64,000 nt of DNA from Pocillopora verrucosa (lineage: Eukaryota; Cnidaria; Anthozoa; Scleractinia; Pocilloporidae), in assembly GCF_036669915.1 (NCBI RefSeq), contig NC_089316.1, forward strand, positions 5,719,771-5,783,770, written 5' to 3'. The position numbers and the translations under genes are program-made. Shown here in pieces: positions 1 to 10,540 of this stretch (position 1 is its first letter; every line of letters begins with the position of its first letter). The notes under the pieces are model-generated. The model did no database searches and was not told the origin of the DNA. It was given only the letters and a program-made list of their open reading frames with translations.

Positions 1-2070
1 GTTGTTCTTTCTATATGCGACGCTCATGCTTCTGATCTACAACAACTGAACGATTACAGCTTTTGGGTTTTGTCAGTGCTTCAGCCGGCCTGAGAGAGAA
101 GATTAGTGCTGTAACCTTTCTCGTAAAGAAGAACTGGATTCAGTCTTCTTGGGTGAAAATTTTCCTTGATTTTAAAATTTCGTTACTACTTTGCGTTTCT
201 GCCGCGGAAAGGTACCATATTTGGTGTGAATGCTGTTCTTCCAAGTAAGAATTTTAAGCAAACTTTGCCAGTTCGTGCGCGCAACTGCTGATTCCCTTGT
301 AGTTTTTCCTCTCTGTATGTCTAAGACGCAGGTGCTGGCGAAAAGCTCTCTGAAGGTTTGACAGCATGTCCTCTTGCAAAGCGAAAACGAGATGACAAAA
401 GAGTCATTTTGACAAAAGTGTCATCATACAAACTGCCGATGTAATATTGTTAGAATTGAAGCACTAATTAAAGAATGGCTTACTACTTTACGGCTCGCCT
501 CAACTCATCGTCAATTTTGATCGTCACTAAGCAAATATAGACAGTAAATCTTTTAATTTGAAAGCCGGCGAATCTTTCGTATTTATTCAGCGAGCGACGT
601 TAACAAAGACAGATTTGTAACCAACTAGGAAGAACACGCATAACACTGTCCCCTTTTGACGCAACCTTCAGCTGTTGGTTCATTTGTGAGTAAATTTTTT
701 TAGGATTTCCTTTGCAAAGAAAAGTAAATCAAGAAATATGATAATAAATGAGAACTCATCTAATTTAGCACTTTATGTCATGCTGAGCGCCGATCTGGTT
801 TTAAGGTAATTTTATCCGTCAAATTAATGACCAAAAAATTGGTCAAGTTCGAGAAGTAATTTCCCATTGCGATGATAAAAAGACTGCGCCAGATAGGTGT
901 TTAGGATAGTTTTAAGAATTTTGTCTTCTTTATTGTTACTTCTCCCGGCTACGGCTATCCATAATTTTAGAGTTAATGATATCAATTAATTTTGCAGCTA
1001 CCTTTGAAGTTGATCTGCTAACACAACATCAAAACGAGAACATGAAAACCAAGGCTTTAAAAACCAATTAAAGACGACTACCGAATTTATCTCGGAAGTT
1101 TGGTTAAAGTAGATCGAAGCCGTGTGTCAGCTACAAAAAACTGATAAAATCGAAAGCAAATCTCCTTAGCTTCTTCATTTCTTATTACAATCCCACTGAA
1201 TGTGAAATTTTTCTATCAATTTTTATCGAGCATTCCGGTTGATTGGTGTAAGAAAGTTTTCAGTTTTCACAGCCCTTATCTAAGAGTTGCAATAGCCTTT
1301 ACACCTGCCAAAAAGACTTCGCTATTTACACTAGAAAATCAGAATAAATTAACATCTTTTTAACAGAGAGAAGGAAATGTAATTATCTTACTGTTATAGA
1401 AACATCATTGGTAAATCTCTTGCGCGAGCTTTTTGCCTTTCCTTTTCTTCGATCCTCAGCAGCATAAATCCTCAAATTTGCCTTGTCGGATGCGCTTCTC
1501 TCACTTCAAGGGCACTGTCAGTTGGTAAATAAATGTCATATTATTTAACGAAGTAAAAAACACAATACATATGTCCTCACCAAATTACAAGCGAGGGGAA
1601 CACTTCAAAATGTAAAAAATGTAATAGGCCATTTCCGAATCACCGTCGGCCTCATTTTCAAAGCGAGACCTGGTGCTCATCCTTTCATATGATTTTAAGT
1701 TTTCATTCACAGACAAATTGATGTCTTTTTCATGCGAATAGTTGAGCACCAGGCTTCGTTTTGAAAAAGAGGCAAAAGCTAATTCGGAAATGGCCTATTG
1801 TGGAGACTACTTTTCTTAGTGAAAGGATCCGCTTAGTGCGCCCACGAAGGTTCATTGTAATTGTGAGAACTGGTGGAGTTTATGAAACGTTTAATTCATT
1901 CTAAAAGTAAAATATTGAGAATATTCCAGAGACTCGCATTAAAAGGAAGATTATTAAAAAGAAAAATTCATGTAACTCTCCTTTACAAACTACATGTGCA
2001 GCATCATAAAATTGACCAGGCCAAAGTGTATTCTACCAAAATTTCGTTAACCTCGATGGTGATCTGGTAA
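1..2070. other. Spacer without recognised gene
   Basis: I see no exon, splice-bounded frame or recognisable protein here on either strand. The only clear structure is the fold-back element at 1623-1799. Short open frames exist but have no family resemblance. At about 2071 the sequence becomes recognisably a copy of the region downstream of the RTK gene (26.18 kb onward). Confidence 0.6.
1623..1799. repeat. Fold-back MITE with long terminal inverted repeats
   Basis: The left end (AATAGGCCATTTCCGAAT) is the reverse complement of the right end (ATTCGGAAATGGCCTATT). The pairing continues inward, with gaps, through 'gcgagacctggtgctca' against 'tgagcaccaggcttcg'. About 55 bases per arm surround a short AT-rich loop. 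There is no coding capacity, so this is a non-autonomous DNA element. Confidence 0.8.
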
Positions 2071-2853
2071 TTTCTCTCTCGATAATAGCGCTTTGGATTT
2101 GTTAAGTGATCGTCCTTGTGAGAGTAGTCCTTAAAAGGGACTATTGTCGTTGACAGTATTCGATGTTTCGAGAGCGTGAAAGATGGTCATCATAGAAGCC
2201 CATATTGTCAAAACGACAAGTCCTGTTATCGCAAAGGAGAACTTTGGAACCAGATATTTTCCCGTCCGGTCCGACCTGAATCAGTCAATAAGCATTTTTC
2301 CATATCTTCCCCTTGGTCCGCCTTCCTAAGATTTGGATACACAAGCTTTTCCTGGTTTTGCTCGCGCCGTTGCCCTCGGCCCTCTTACGGGGATGTTTAC
2401 ATTAAGTTTTTACATGGAGCGTATGCCGGGCCTTGCGGGTCATATGACGATATCTCTTAGCCTTACACTTCCTTGACCTAGTCCTTAATTTTCTCTCCTA
2501 GCTGTTACAGACTTCCTCGGAGATTTGTGAAGAGAATGATGTGTTTTATGAAGGAAACACCATCTACTGAGCTTATTAGATTGTCAATTCTCGCGAACTG
2601 CTGGCTGGATAAGATATTTCTATTGTTATAACAACTAATGTGATAATGTTTCCAGGGGGTTAGGATGTTAACCCCCACACTTTGCTATCAAGCCATATAT
2701 GATAAGATTAAAAATGTGTATTTTTATCTCCTTTTCCTTCATCCTTCCCTTCCCATTCATTGTCTGCAGCAAGTTGTCCGTCAAACTGGAATAGACTCGC
2801 GGGCTCCAGGACTGGTTGTGAGCCTTGTGTTGCTGTTTCAGGATCGGACAAAA
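2071..2853 (-). pseudogene. Relic of RTK last exon and 3' flank (duplicate copy)
   Basis: This block aligns by eye with 26.18-26.98 kb, the last exon and downstream region of the intact RTK. On the minus strand 2708-2850 still reads in frame as the RTK carboxy tail, beginning DPETATQ, continuing QPVLEPAS and ending GDKNTHF with a TAA stop at 2708-2710. Upstream (toward 2853) the match stops at the shared string 'gatcggacaaaa'. From there the sequence is the end of the THAP-type transposon seen at 55.5 kb. No kinase exon follows. It is therefore the 3' stump of a second RTK copy whose body is gone. The retained frame suggests a fairly recent event. Confidence 0.85.
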
Positions 2854-2984
2854 TCTTCATATTCGACTTACAGTCACTCCAATCTTGCTTTCAAAATAAG
2901 CGCGTATTCCACTCAGCCTCGGCTTGGTGCTGATAATTAGTTACCAGACTATCTCGCACAAGCAATTCGAAACTAGACTAGCGC
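2853..2984. mobile_element. Solo end of THAP/SAP transposon
   Basis: This is the reverse complement, with few differences, of the left end of the transposon at 55.45-55.58 kb, including 'cctcggcttggtgctgataa' and 'caattcgaaacta'. Only about 130 bases of the element remain. They form the exact border between the RTK relic and the receptor unit. Confidence 0.8.
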
Positions 2985-3101
2985 AAAGCAACTTTTTAAA
3001 ATTTAAAAATTAAAAATTTTCGAATGCAAATACCAATCCAACTAATTAGAAATTATTTTTCTGAACTTGACAATAATTTTCAAACGTACCTTCTTACCAA
3101 G

Positions 3102-3292
3102 AGGGTCTCCACTGGGTTAATCGTTAACCGTAACACAGCCAAAAAAATGACAAATTTTAAACATTAGTCGTAAAAAAAGTTAACTGTAAAAAATATGTAT
3201 GGTGGAAGCAATGGAAAGGTGTTAACCGTTTACTGTAAATTGGCCAAAATTTTAACCGGTAGCCGTAAAAGCCATCACCCCAGTGAGACCCT
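3102..3292. repeat. Short inverted-repeat element (GGGTCTC ends)
   Basis: It begins 'gggtctccactggg' and ends 'cccagtgagaccc', an inverted pair. The inside carries repeated TTAACCG/CCGTAA motifs. Related receptor flanks lacking the element read 'cttaccaacagtg'. Here 'taccaa' occurs on both sides, consistent with a target-site duplication of about six to eight bases. A shortened copy is present in the inverted arm near 55.25-55.32 kb. Confidence 0.7.
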
Positions 3293-3847
3293 GTACCAAC
3301 AGTGTATAAATATCTTCCAATAAAATAAATAAATATTTCACATAATTGTAAGACAGAAAGTTAATAGAAACATCATTCTGCCCAGATGCGACCTTATGTT
3401 TTTGAAAACAATGTTTTCATATTTTGCCATCGGAGAAGCTAGCTAGACCTTTATTGAAAGAGGAGGTAGTTACTTGTTAGCTTGTATAAGGGAAGAAAAA
3501 TTTGTCTAATGCAGTTTCTGAAGACTCCCTGGTATGTTGTCATAAAGGAAGATTAAAAATGCAAAGAGTCACTCCATTACTCAGCGCACACGTGACCATT
3601 TGTCTTCCTCAACCGCAATGCTTCCTTTCTTAGCCATCGGGGAAGCAAAACCTCCAACCAGATAAGCCATCCTGCAAACATAACAAGGGACGATCTTTAC
3701 TAGTATTTCTGGTGATTTTTATCAAAAGTCAAGTAATATATATATTTACAATACAGTGTTAGTTAATAAAATGAATTTTTCTCCATTGACACAACTCAAA
3801 ATAACAAAATGATTTTAAGAAAGCAAATTGTACGATTCAGCTTCCTA

Positions 3848-3948
3848 ATTAGAGCTATCAAAAGCAGGGTTTACGCCTACACAACTTAAATGAACTCAAC
3901 GAGAACTGAGTGACTTCTTGTCTGATGCTATTCGCATCGTTCATTTCC
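3848..3948 (-). pseudogene. Orphan receptor carboxy-tail relic (3' of gene A)
   Basis: Read on the minus strand, this stretch encodes a close copy of the receptors' cytoplasmic tail: EMNDANSIRQEVTQF, then a run drifting out of frame, ending with the shared 'gcttttgatag' stop region. No transmembrane sequence precedes it. The same orphan tail lies downstream of gene C (19.2 kb) and gene D (54.3 kb), so it was present before the units were duplicated. Confidence 0.75.
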
Positions 3949-4730
3949 TTCCCAATTCATGCACAGAAAGTCATCTCTTTTTTTTCCTTTTTTTTTTTCA
4001 CAATTTATTTAGTTACTGCTTAAGTAGCTAGTGTTCATAGCAGCGAAGATCACTCTCATCCTCATGCAGTTTAATTATCTAAGCATCTGCCCAAAGGCTT
4101 GGCTAAACTTGGAAACATCATTGTGGAGGCAAAGTGTCTCCTAATTAGTCATGCAAGCAGCATATGTTGCGGAAATAAGTTTTGCTGCTAAAAAACAAGA
4201 CAAGGCTTTTGGCTCAGGTCATAGATGCTTTTTCCTTCAGTCCCGAAATAGGAAAAGGAAATGGATGGACGAGAATATAAAAGGACTCTTTACCTTGTTT
4301 GAGGGAAGGGCTAATATGTGGAAATTAGTCCATAAATAAGGAATAGGCTTAAAGTCGAATCCAAGCACAGATGCCAAAGAAATATTCAATCAAGAGAGAA
4401 GATTAAAAATGCAAATGAAAAATGCAAAATGTCTGTTTATTATTTCGTGCTTTCGTAGCCATTTGTATTCTTAAATAATATTTCCTTCCATGCCATCAGG
4501 GAAGCAAATTTAAAATTCCCGATAACTAAGCCATCCTGAGAACATACAAAGAAACAATCCATGGCAACCATAAGTGTTTTTATGCCTTGAAGCCTATATT
4601 TGTAATGCAGTGCTCATTAAAAGCTTATATTTTCTTCAATAATGGATTCAAATTTTGTTTATTAAGAAGTATATGGCACACTGGTACAAAATCACCGATC
4701 TTAAGAAAGCTTATTGTACGATTTAGCTCG

Positions 4731-7262
4731 CTAATTAAAACTATCAAAAGCACGGTTTGCACGTACAAAACCTGGTCTAACCGAGAACTGAGTTATTTCT
4801 TGTCTGATGGCATTCACATCGTTCATCTCCTGCCTAAAGAACAGAATATACATTTTGGGCAAAAACAGACAACAAAGGAAGCCATACGCGCTCAACAGAG
4901 TTGCTACACAATCCACAACCGTTACATACCATCCATCCAAGCACAATTCTACTGGGTGATAACAAAGCAATGAGAACAAAAATATGTAGGTGGAAAAAGC
5001 GATTCGTTTGGCCTCACTGAAATTTTCAGGAATGTTCCTAATCTTAAAGGCACAGAACGAGGACAGAAGCATTTGGAAGAAAATATAAAAGCATGTTACC
5101 AAGAATAGAGATTTTCCAACTGAGCTGGAGTATGCCTTGCATTCATTAAAGGTGTAACGTTTTGGATGGATGTGTTCCTTTTTAGAAGGTGGATCCAAAA
5201 GCATCCACGGTAGCAACACCGACAACAGTGGAGTTAGAGATGCTATAACGATCCCAACTTGTGCTTTGTTTGGAAGAGATGTGAATTCCAAACTGGTCAA
5301 AATGGGAACCCGAAAAGCACTGGAAATAAGCAACGCCTTTACCAGTAAGATGGAGAGACAGAAGTTATAGGTCAGATAACGTAGCGGGTATATGATCATG
5401 CAAATTGTATTCGTGGACACAGAGACATCTATGAATGCCAAAGACAATAAGGAAAGAATTGCGAGTAGAAGAACAAGGCTTAGTTCTCGATTTGAAGCCT
5501 TGACAATGGGACTATTCCAGAATTTATGGAGGGCAGCCAGACAAAGCAAGGTAACAACTACACCGAGCGTAGCAAAGGTAAGAATTACAATTCCACTCGC
5601 ACTACTATAACTTATGTTGGCGGAGGGTAAAGCGACACACTCTGTTTTAGCCTGGTTGGACATTGTTCCGGAAGGGCATTCACTGCAGCTTTCAGAACCA
5701 GCGGATGGGCTGATGGTTCCACCAAGACACGGAAGGCACTGCCAACAACAAGGAGAGGTAAAAGATTTCCTTGTTCCAGGAGGACACCGCTCCGAGCATT
5801 CAGATTTCGGGGGGCGACCAGATGTAGTCGTCCAATTCAGAGCTTCATGAAATATCAAGCTAGTTTCGTTCCTCTTTGAATTGTTCCATCCTCCTTTTCG
5901 CACCATTTTTATGCTCTCAACATCTCCATTAGATACTTTTTCAAAGCTGAAAATGTCATAATACGCCGAGGCCCTGTCACCAAATCGATCGAACTCGATT
6001 TTTCCAGTTAGTCCGTGAAAACTAACTCTGCTAAGAAGCTTCTGCACGTCAGAACTATAGGCTATCTGCAATTTCCTCCGATCTTTGGTCTCGTTATGGC
6101 TAAAATTTCGATAGAAAATATCTAGTGCATGTGCCACGGCATATACGGCGTCGATAATGCACGGAACATTGGCGTTGTAGATTTTTTTAATTAAGTTGTT
6201 AGAGCACTGCTTAATTTGGCGATGAACACACTTCTTGCTCCTCAAAAGCTTCCATATTTCGCTTGTACTGTCGTTCCATTCAGGAAAACTTCTATTGTCT
6301 TTCTCCTTGACCAATCTATCTTTTAAATATTCCTTGAAGCCGGAGTCGCTGAATTCATGGAGTGCGAATCCTAAAGAGCTCTCGAGAATACCTTCTACTG
6401 TCAGTGTGGAAGTTAAAGGAGCTTCGCTAAAAATCCATACACGTCCAGTTAGATTTTGCCTCTTAACCTCTGCCAAAAACTTCGATTGGTAATTTCCGTA
6501 TAACCATAAGATCACAACTTTGACATTGTCCATCTGTTTAAGCTGTCTAACTATATTCGAAATACTCCGATTCAGACTTTCGTGGCGTACAAACCGTGTC
6601 AAAGCAATGCAGAACGAGCTTTTTCTTGACGTACTTTCGCTAGCTACTGCCCATGCTCCATTTCGTCCATACGAATTATCTAGTCCAACGACAGCAACAT
6701 AACTCCAATTGAAGTGCGTAACCAAGTCAACCATCGCTTTTGCAAGAAACTGGTCCGAGGGTGCTGTTCGAAATATATGGTCATAGGCAAGTGAGCTAAG
6801 TTCAGCACTAGTAGCTGATCCGCTAATGCTCGAAAAATTGAGCATCCGAAGAATTCCACCAATGAATAGCGCTGTGCTAGATTCGTACGGGCCTATTAAA
6901 GAAATGATGGCTTTCTTTCTTGTAGCATTTTGACATACATTTACACAAGTATCAACAGTTAAAAGTTTGTAAACAAGTCTTGCAGCTTTTGAGAGGTTTC
7001 CACAGTAATCCCTTATGTCATATCCCAGGGAAATGTTCGAGAGAAGACTTGTGTCATTATTTATTCGTTCGATTGCGAAGATCATGGCCTGCATGCGACC
7101 AAGTTCTCTCAAATGTAACTCTCCACATTGGCTCCCTGGCTGGTCTGCCGGCCGGTGCACGCTGAAAAGTCCGCCCAACATGATATCGCCTTCTTTGTAT
7201 GGAGCCTGAACAGCAGCATAGAAGCAGAAGAAAAGAAACAACTGGTAGTACAACGAACTCAT
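4731..7262 (-). CDS. Family C GPCR, intronless (receptor A)
   Basis: Encodes 843 residues without introns. A signal peptide (MSSLYYQLFLFFCFYAAVQA) is followed by a Venus-flytrap ligand-binding domain (about 25-455), a nine-cysteine domain (about 475-540, SECSERCPPGTRK then CCWQCLPC), seven membrane helices (about 555-805) and a short cytoplasmic tail ending RAFDSFN. The ligand domain keeps GSATSAELS, matching the mGluR alpha-amino-acid-binding SATS motif. It also keeps both cysteines of the first lobe disulphide (QCGE and DYCGN). The last helix ends FLPKMYILFF, typical of family C. The start is the Met shared by receptors C, D and F; an in-frame ATG 18 codons upstream (7316) would give 861 residues. 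Coupling through G proteins at the plasma membrane is known for the family. The ligand is unknown; amino acids or related small molecules are an inference. It is closest in layout to inverted partner D. Confidence 0.93.
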   Translation of the reverse strand: MSSLYYQLFLFFCFYAAVQAPYKEGDIMLGGLFSVHRPADQPGSQCGELHLRELGRMQAMIFAIERINNDTSLLSNISLGYDIRDYCGNLSKAARLVYKLLTVDTCVNVCQNATRKKAIISLIGPYESSTALFIGGILRMLNFSSISGSATSAELSSLAYDHIFRTAPSDQFLAKAMVDLVTHFNWSYVAVVGLDNSYGRNGAWAVASESTSRKSSFCIALTRFVRHESLNRSISNIVRQLKQMDNVKVVILWLYGNYQSKFLAEVKRQNLTGRVWIFSEAPLTSTLTVEGILESSLGFALHEFSDSGFKEYLKDRLVKEKDNRSFPEWNDSTSEIWKLLRSKKCVHRQIKQCSNNLIKKIYNANVPCIIDAVYAVAHALDIFYRNFSHNETKDRRKLQIAYSSDVQKLLSRVSFHGLTGKIEFDRFGDRASAYYDIFSFEKVSNGDVESIKMVRKGGWNNSKRNETSLIFHEALNWTTTSGRPPKSECSERCPPGTRKSFTSPCCWQCLPCLGGTISPSAGSESCSECPSGTMSNQAKTECVALPSANISYSSASGIVILTFATLGVVVTLLCLAALHKFWNSPIVKASNRELSLVLLLAILSLLSLAFIDVSVSTNTICMIIYPLRYLTYNFCLSILLVKALLISSAFRVPILTSLEFTSLPNKAQVGIVIASLTPLLSVLLPWMLLDPPSKKEHIHPKRYTFNECKAYSSSVGKSLFLVTCFYIFFQMLLSSFCAFKIRNIPENFSEAKRIAFSTYIFLFSLLCYHPVELCLDGWYVTVVDCVATLLSAYGFLCCLFLPKMYILFFRQEMNDVNAIRQEITQFSVRPGFVRANRAFDSFN

Positions 7263-8070
7263 AGCAATACTCGTCTTTTCTCCGTTTACTTGTTGGTGAA
7301 TCGAGTGGATAGACATCAGTTATTTGTGCGTAAGTGTGTTTTGCACATAAGGTAGTGATCGGTACCTTTAATGTTAGTTTCAATTCAGAAACCAAATTTT
7401 ACTTCACAAAAAACAGCCAATTATTATGACTTGTGAGCCTCTAGCTCGCTGGTTTAATTTATAAACTATAAATAGATGGTGACCATATGTTACGAGTGTA
7501 TGAGTTTAAAACGATCTCGGACATTGTAATGCTAGCTTTATCTTAAAACAAATTGAAACCATCGCTCTTAAGTTTTGATTTTCTCTTCTTTTTTTCTCTC
7601 TCTCTCCCTCTCAATTTTTCAAACAAGTTACCATATATAATGAAAAGAACGAAAAAAAAAAAAAAAAAAACAGAACCATGCCTTTGTCTGCTTTTATAAT
7701 TGAAAACTAACTTGATAGTTTGACGCAGTTGTTAAATGGAGCTGTTGCGTGGTGAATAAAGAGAAAAAACAATAATATATCTGTATAAAACTTCTTTAAT
7801 TACAACGCAATTTTTTTTTTTTCAAATGCAAATACCACCCCAACTAAATAGGACTTATTTTTCTGAATTCGACAATAATTTGCATATTAATTCAAACTTA
7901 CCTTCTTACCAACAATGTAAAAATAACTTCTAATAAAATAATTAAATATTTCACTAAATTAAAAGAACATCACTCTGCCCAGATGTGACCATATGTTTTT
8001 CGAAACTCTATTTTCTTATATTGCCATCGGAGAAGTTAGCTAGACCTTCCGCTGATCAAACCATCGCAGA
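7263..8070 (-). promoter_or_regulatory. Conserved 5' flank of receptor A
   Basis: About 800 bases upstream of A recur upstream of B, C, D, E and F. Shared landmarks include a pyrimidine-rich tract ('ctctctctccctctcaattt'), 'gacgcagttgttaaatgga', and AT-rich sequence ending near 'cggagaagttagctagacct'. Such preservation in otherwise drifting spacers could mean a common promoter or simply recent duplication. No start site can be placed from sequence alone. Confidence 0.45.
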
Positions 8071-8572
8071 AACATAACAAAAAACAATCCGATCTCTGCG
8101 GAGCGCTGCTTCGACAATCAATAGGACTGTATCTTTCAGCTTTCTTGCGTTTATTTTACGATCCATACAATATCCTTATGAGTGGATGCTGAATAATGAA
8201 TAATGAATAACGGGTTTAAGTTAAAAGTAAATAATGAATTATTAGGTTTGGAAACCTCGGAATAATGAATAACGTAGTCGTGCCAATGGAAAAATAAATA
8301 CCGCTTTCATATTCGATTGTCTTGGTTATGTATTTTCTGATGTATCTTGAGAAGTTTTTTTTAAAAGTGAAATCAATAATGTGCAAAGTAAAACTACAAG
8401 AGACGCAAAAAGTCTCCCAGCGAAACTTCCGGCCGGATGTGTTTCGAGTTGTAAGACAACTTCACAGCTTGACAGTTTGACAGCTTGACAGGTTTTCTCT
8501 TTGATTCGCGTGGAAGTTGCTTGGTGATTATCTTTGTAGAGGTCGTGTCGGGTCAGTTTCGCAAGGGTAATA

Positions 8573-9804
8573 ATGGGTAAAAGCAAGAACGAGAAAAAAG
8601 GAAGTCACGACCAACGGTAAGGCAATTTTTTATATCTATTTTGTTTGTTTCAAACATGCACCGATTTCAAGTCTTTTAGAATCTATCTTTTTTATGCTTT
8701 GGATATGATAAACATTTTTCCCTCAACAAACATTCCTGCTCACCTGAAAGACGGCACCGTTCAAGGCGGTCAACCAGCAGATCAGTACCAAACAGATTTT
8801 GAGATCGATTTGTGATACGATGATGACGATAATGAATAGTCAATCAGAAACTTCAAATAAACTTCTTCATGACATGAGCACAAAATTTTTTTGACCATTC
8901 CTCCCTTTTTCTTTCTCCATATCCAGGTCGCGATCGCTTAAAAGACGCCGGAAGGATAAATTGAGGTACGGATTTCTATGCTATGTGCGTATTTCGACGA
9001 AATAATCGGAGAATTCCAGTAAGACATTTCCTCGCATCATGATCATAAAGTGGCGTGCATCGTTATTGGGAAACTACTAAGTCCAGATCAAGTTAACGAT
9101 TACAAACGCTGCGAAGCAGTTCCCATGTAGATCGATTATGATCAGATAATAGTAAAAGACATTTGGAGAAATTGATTTTGAAGGATTCTTTTTTTAAAAT
9201 TAGCTCCAAAAGTTTAGAAGAGAACGGCCCTTAGAGCTATTACCCGAACAAAGTCGTGGATTCCTCTCCTCCTCCCAAGCCACCTGTAACGTTGATTGAA
9301 GAAGGAATAGCGAGAATGACCCTTGAAGAAACAAGAGAGAGGAGGGGCTTTGCAACATCTCCAGGGAGAAGTGTTAGACAACATTCTGTAAGGGACAAGG
9401 GCAAAGAAGACACTTGCAATTGCCATCTTCCTTATGCCAAACAGTAGGGGTTTTTGCTCGCCCTGCTTTTAAAGGATCTCCTCGTTAAGGAGAGAAGGGG
9501 AAATGAACTAATGTTTACTGACAACGTCAAGCACGTTTTGTGGCTCGACAACAGTGACACTGGCGACAAGTTCGTTTTCTCTGAGGCTTACGGAGACGAT
9601 AGGAACTCACCGTACACCATTATAGACCGTGTGCGTATAATCGAGATCATTACTGATGCTTCCGGATTAAGATCTTACAAGCTTCCTCAAGAGGAAGCGA
9701 ATAGAATCGAATGACTGTTGAAAGGTGGCGATAACAGTGACATTGACTGTGACGACGAACTCGTCGAACCTGAAAAATTGTCCGATGAGGATGCGTCTTA
9801 TTAA
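8573..9804 (+). pseudogene. Unrecognised three-exon gene broken by three nonsense codons
   Basis: Exon 1 (8573-8616) begins MGKSKNEKKGSHDQ and ends at a GTAAGG donor. Exon 2 (8927-8965, after CAG, ending at GTACGG) gives a basic RSRSLKRRRKDKL stretch. Exon 3 (from 9204, after TTAG) continues in phase to a TAA at 9802-9804. It runs through a proline-rich part (SSPPPKPPVTLIEEG), a stretch reading FTDNVKHVLWLDNSD and FSEAYGDDRNSPYTIIDRV, and an acidic end (DNSDIDCDDELVEPEKLSDE). Three in-frame stops interrupt exon 3: TAG 9232, TAG 9445 and TGA 9712. There are no frameshifts. I do not recognise the family. The acidic end recalls the amino-terminal regions of piggyBac-type transposase proteins, but that is weak. 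Confidence 0.5.
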
Positions 9805-10246
9805 CCTCCTAAACGTATGCTTGTCAGCACCAGGTCGGGGCGTTCAGCAACACACTTACAGCTGTTTTGATTTATAACCAGACATGTTGAGGATACTCTT
9901 TGCTAATTCAAAATGGGTAGACCGGATAAACGGGCTGGGTCACGTATTTCCTATCAGTAATTATGAACTCTTAAAATGCAACTGGAAATGTAGCAATCCA
10001 ATTGCCGAAATCAGGCTTTAAAGCTTTGTAAATTTCATGATCGTACTAATTGATACCAACGTGACTAACATTGGTCCAGTGTTCGTTAGATTTATCTTCG
10101 ATAACAGTCCGCTTTGATCTCCTTTTTTTTAAAACCTGTTTTTTTTTTCGGCTTTTACCTTTTTTTTCTGACGTTCTTTTGACGTTTTGAGCTGTTGTTG
10201 AAATGTTTCAAGTTATTTTGTGACCTGCTCGTGATTGTTATATTAA

Positions 10247-10536
10247 CAGTGTGGTTTGATCGTCCGGGTGAGTGTAGTCGAACCGAACAGAACGACCTAC
10301 CTTCACTAACGGATCCAAACCGACCAATCACGACTGACCTACGCCACTTGAGTCTTACAGCCAATAACATCGCGGCAAAACTGACCAATCAGTTTATACA
10401 AACCGGACTAAGTACATTCGACTGACAACAACCTTTCACTTGACTCTGATGATGACTCCGCTCAGGTTGTCGAAACGTCAGTCACCATTACCGACAACAG
10501 TCCGACTACGCTCACCCGGACGATCAAGCTACACTA
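10247..10536. repeat. TTAA-flanked MITE, about 290 bp
   Basis: TTAA occurs directly outside both ends (10243-10246 and 10537-10540). The ends form an inverted repeat, 'agtgtggtttgatcgtccgg' against 'ccggacgatcaagctacact'. TTAA target sites are typical of piggyBac- and Kolobok-like elements; the autonomous partner is not identifiable here. The interior has no gene. Confidence 0.8.
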
Positions 10537-10540
10537 TTAA

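Noticed and set aside
5170..7209. Plus-strand open frames opposite receptor A (and equivalents opposite B, C, D and F)
   Set aside because: They recur opposite every receptor at the same places because the sense coding sequence is conserved; no independent coding signal.
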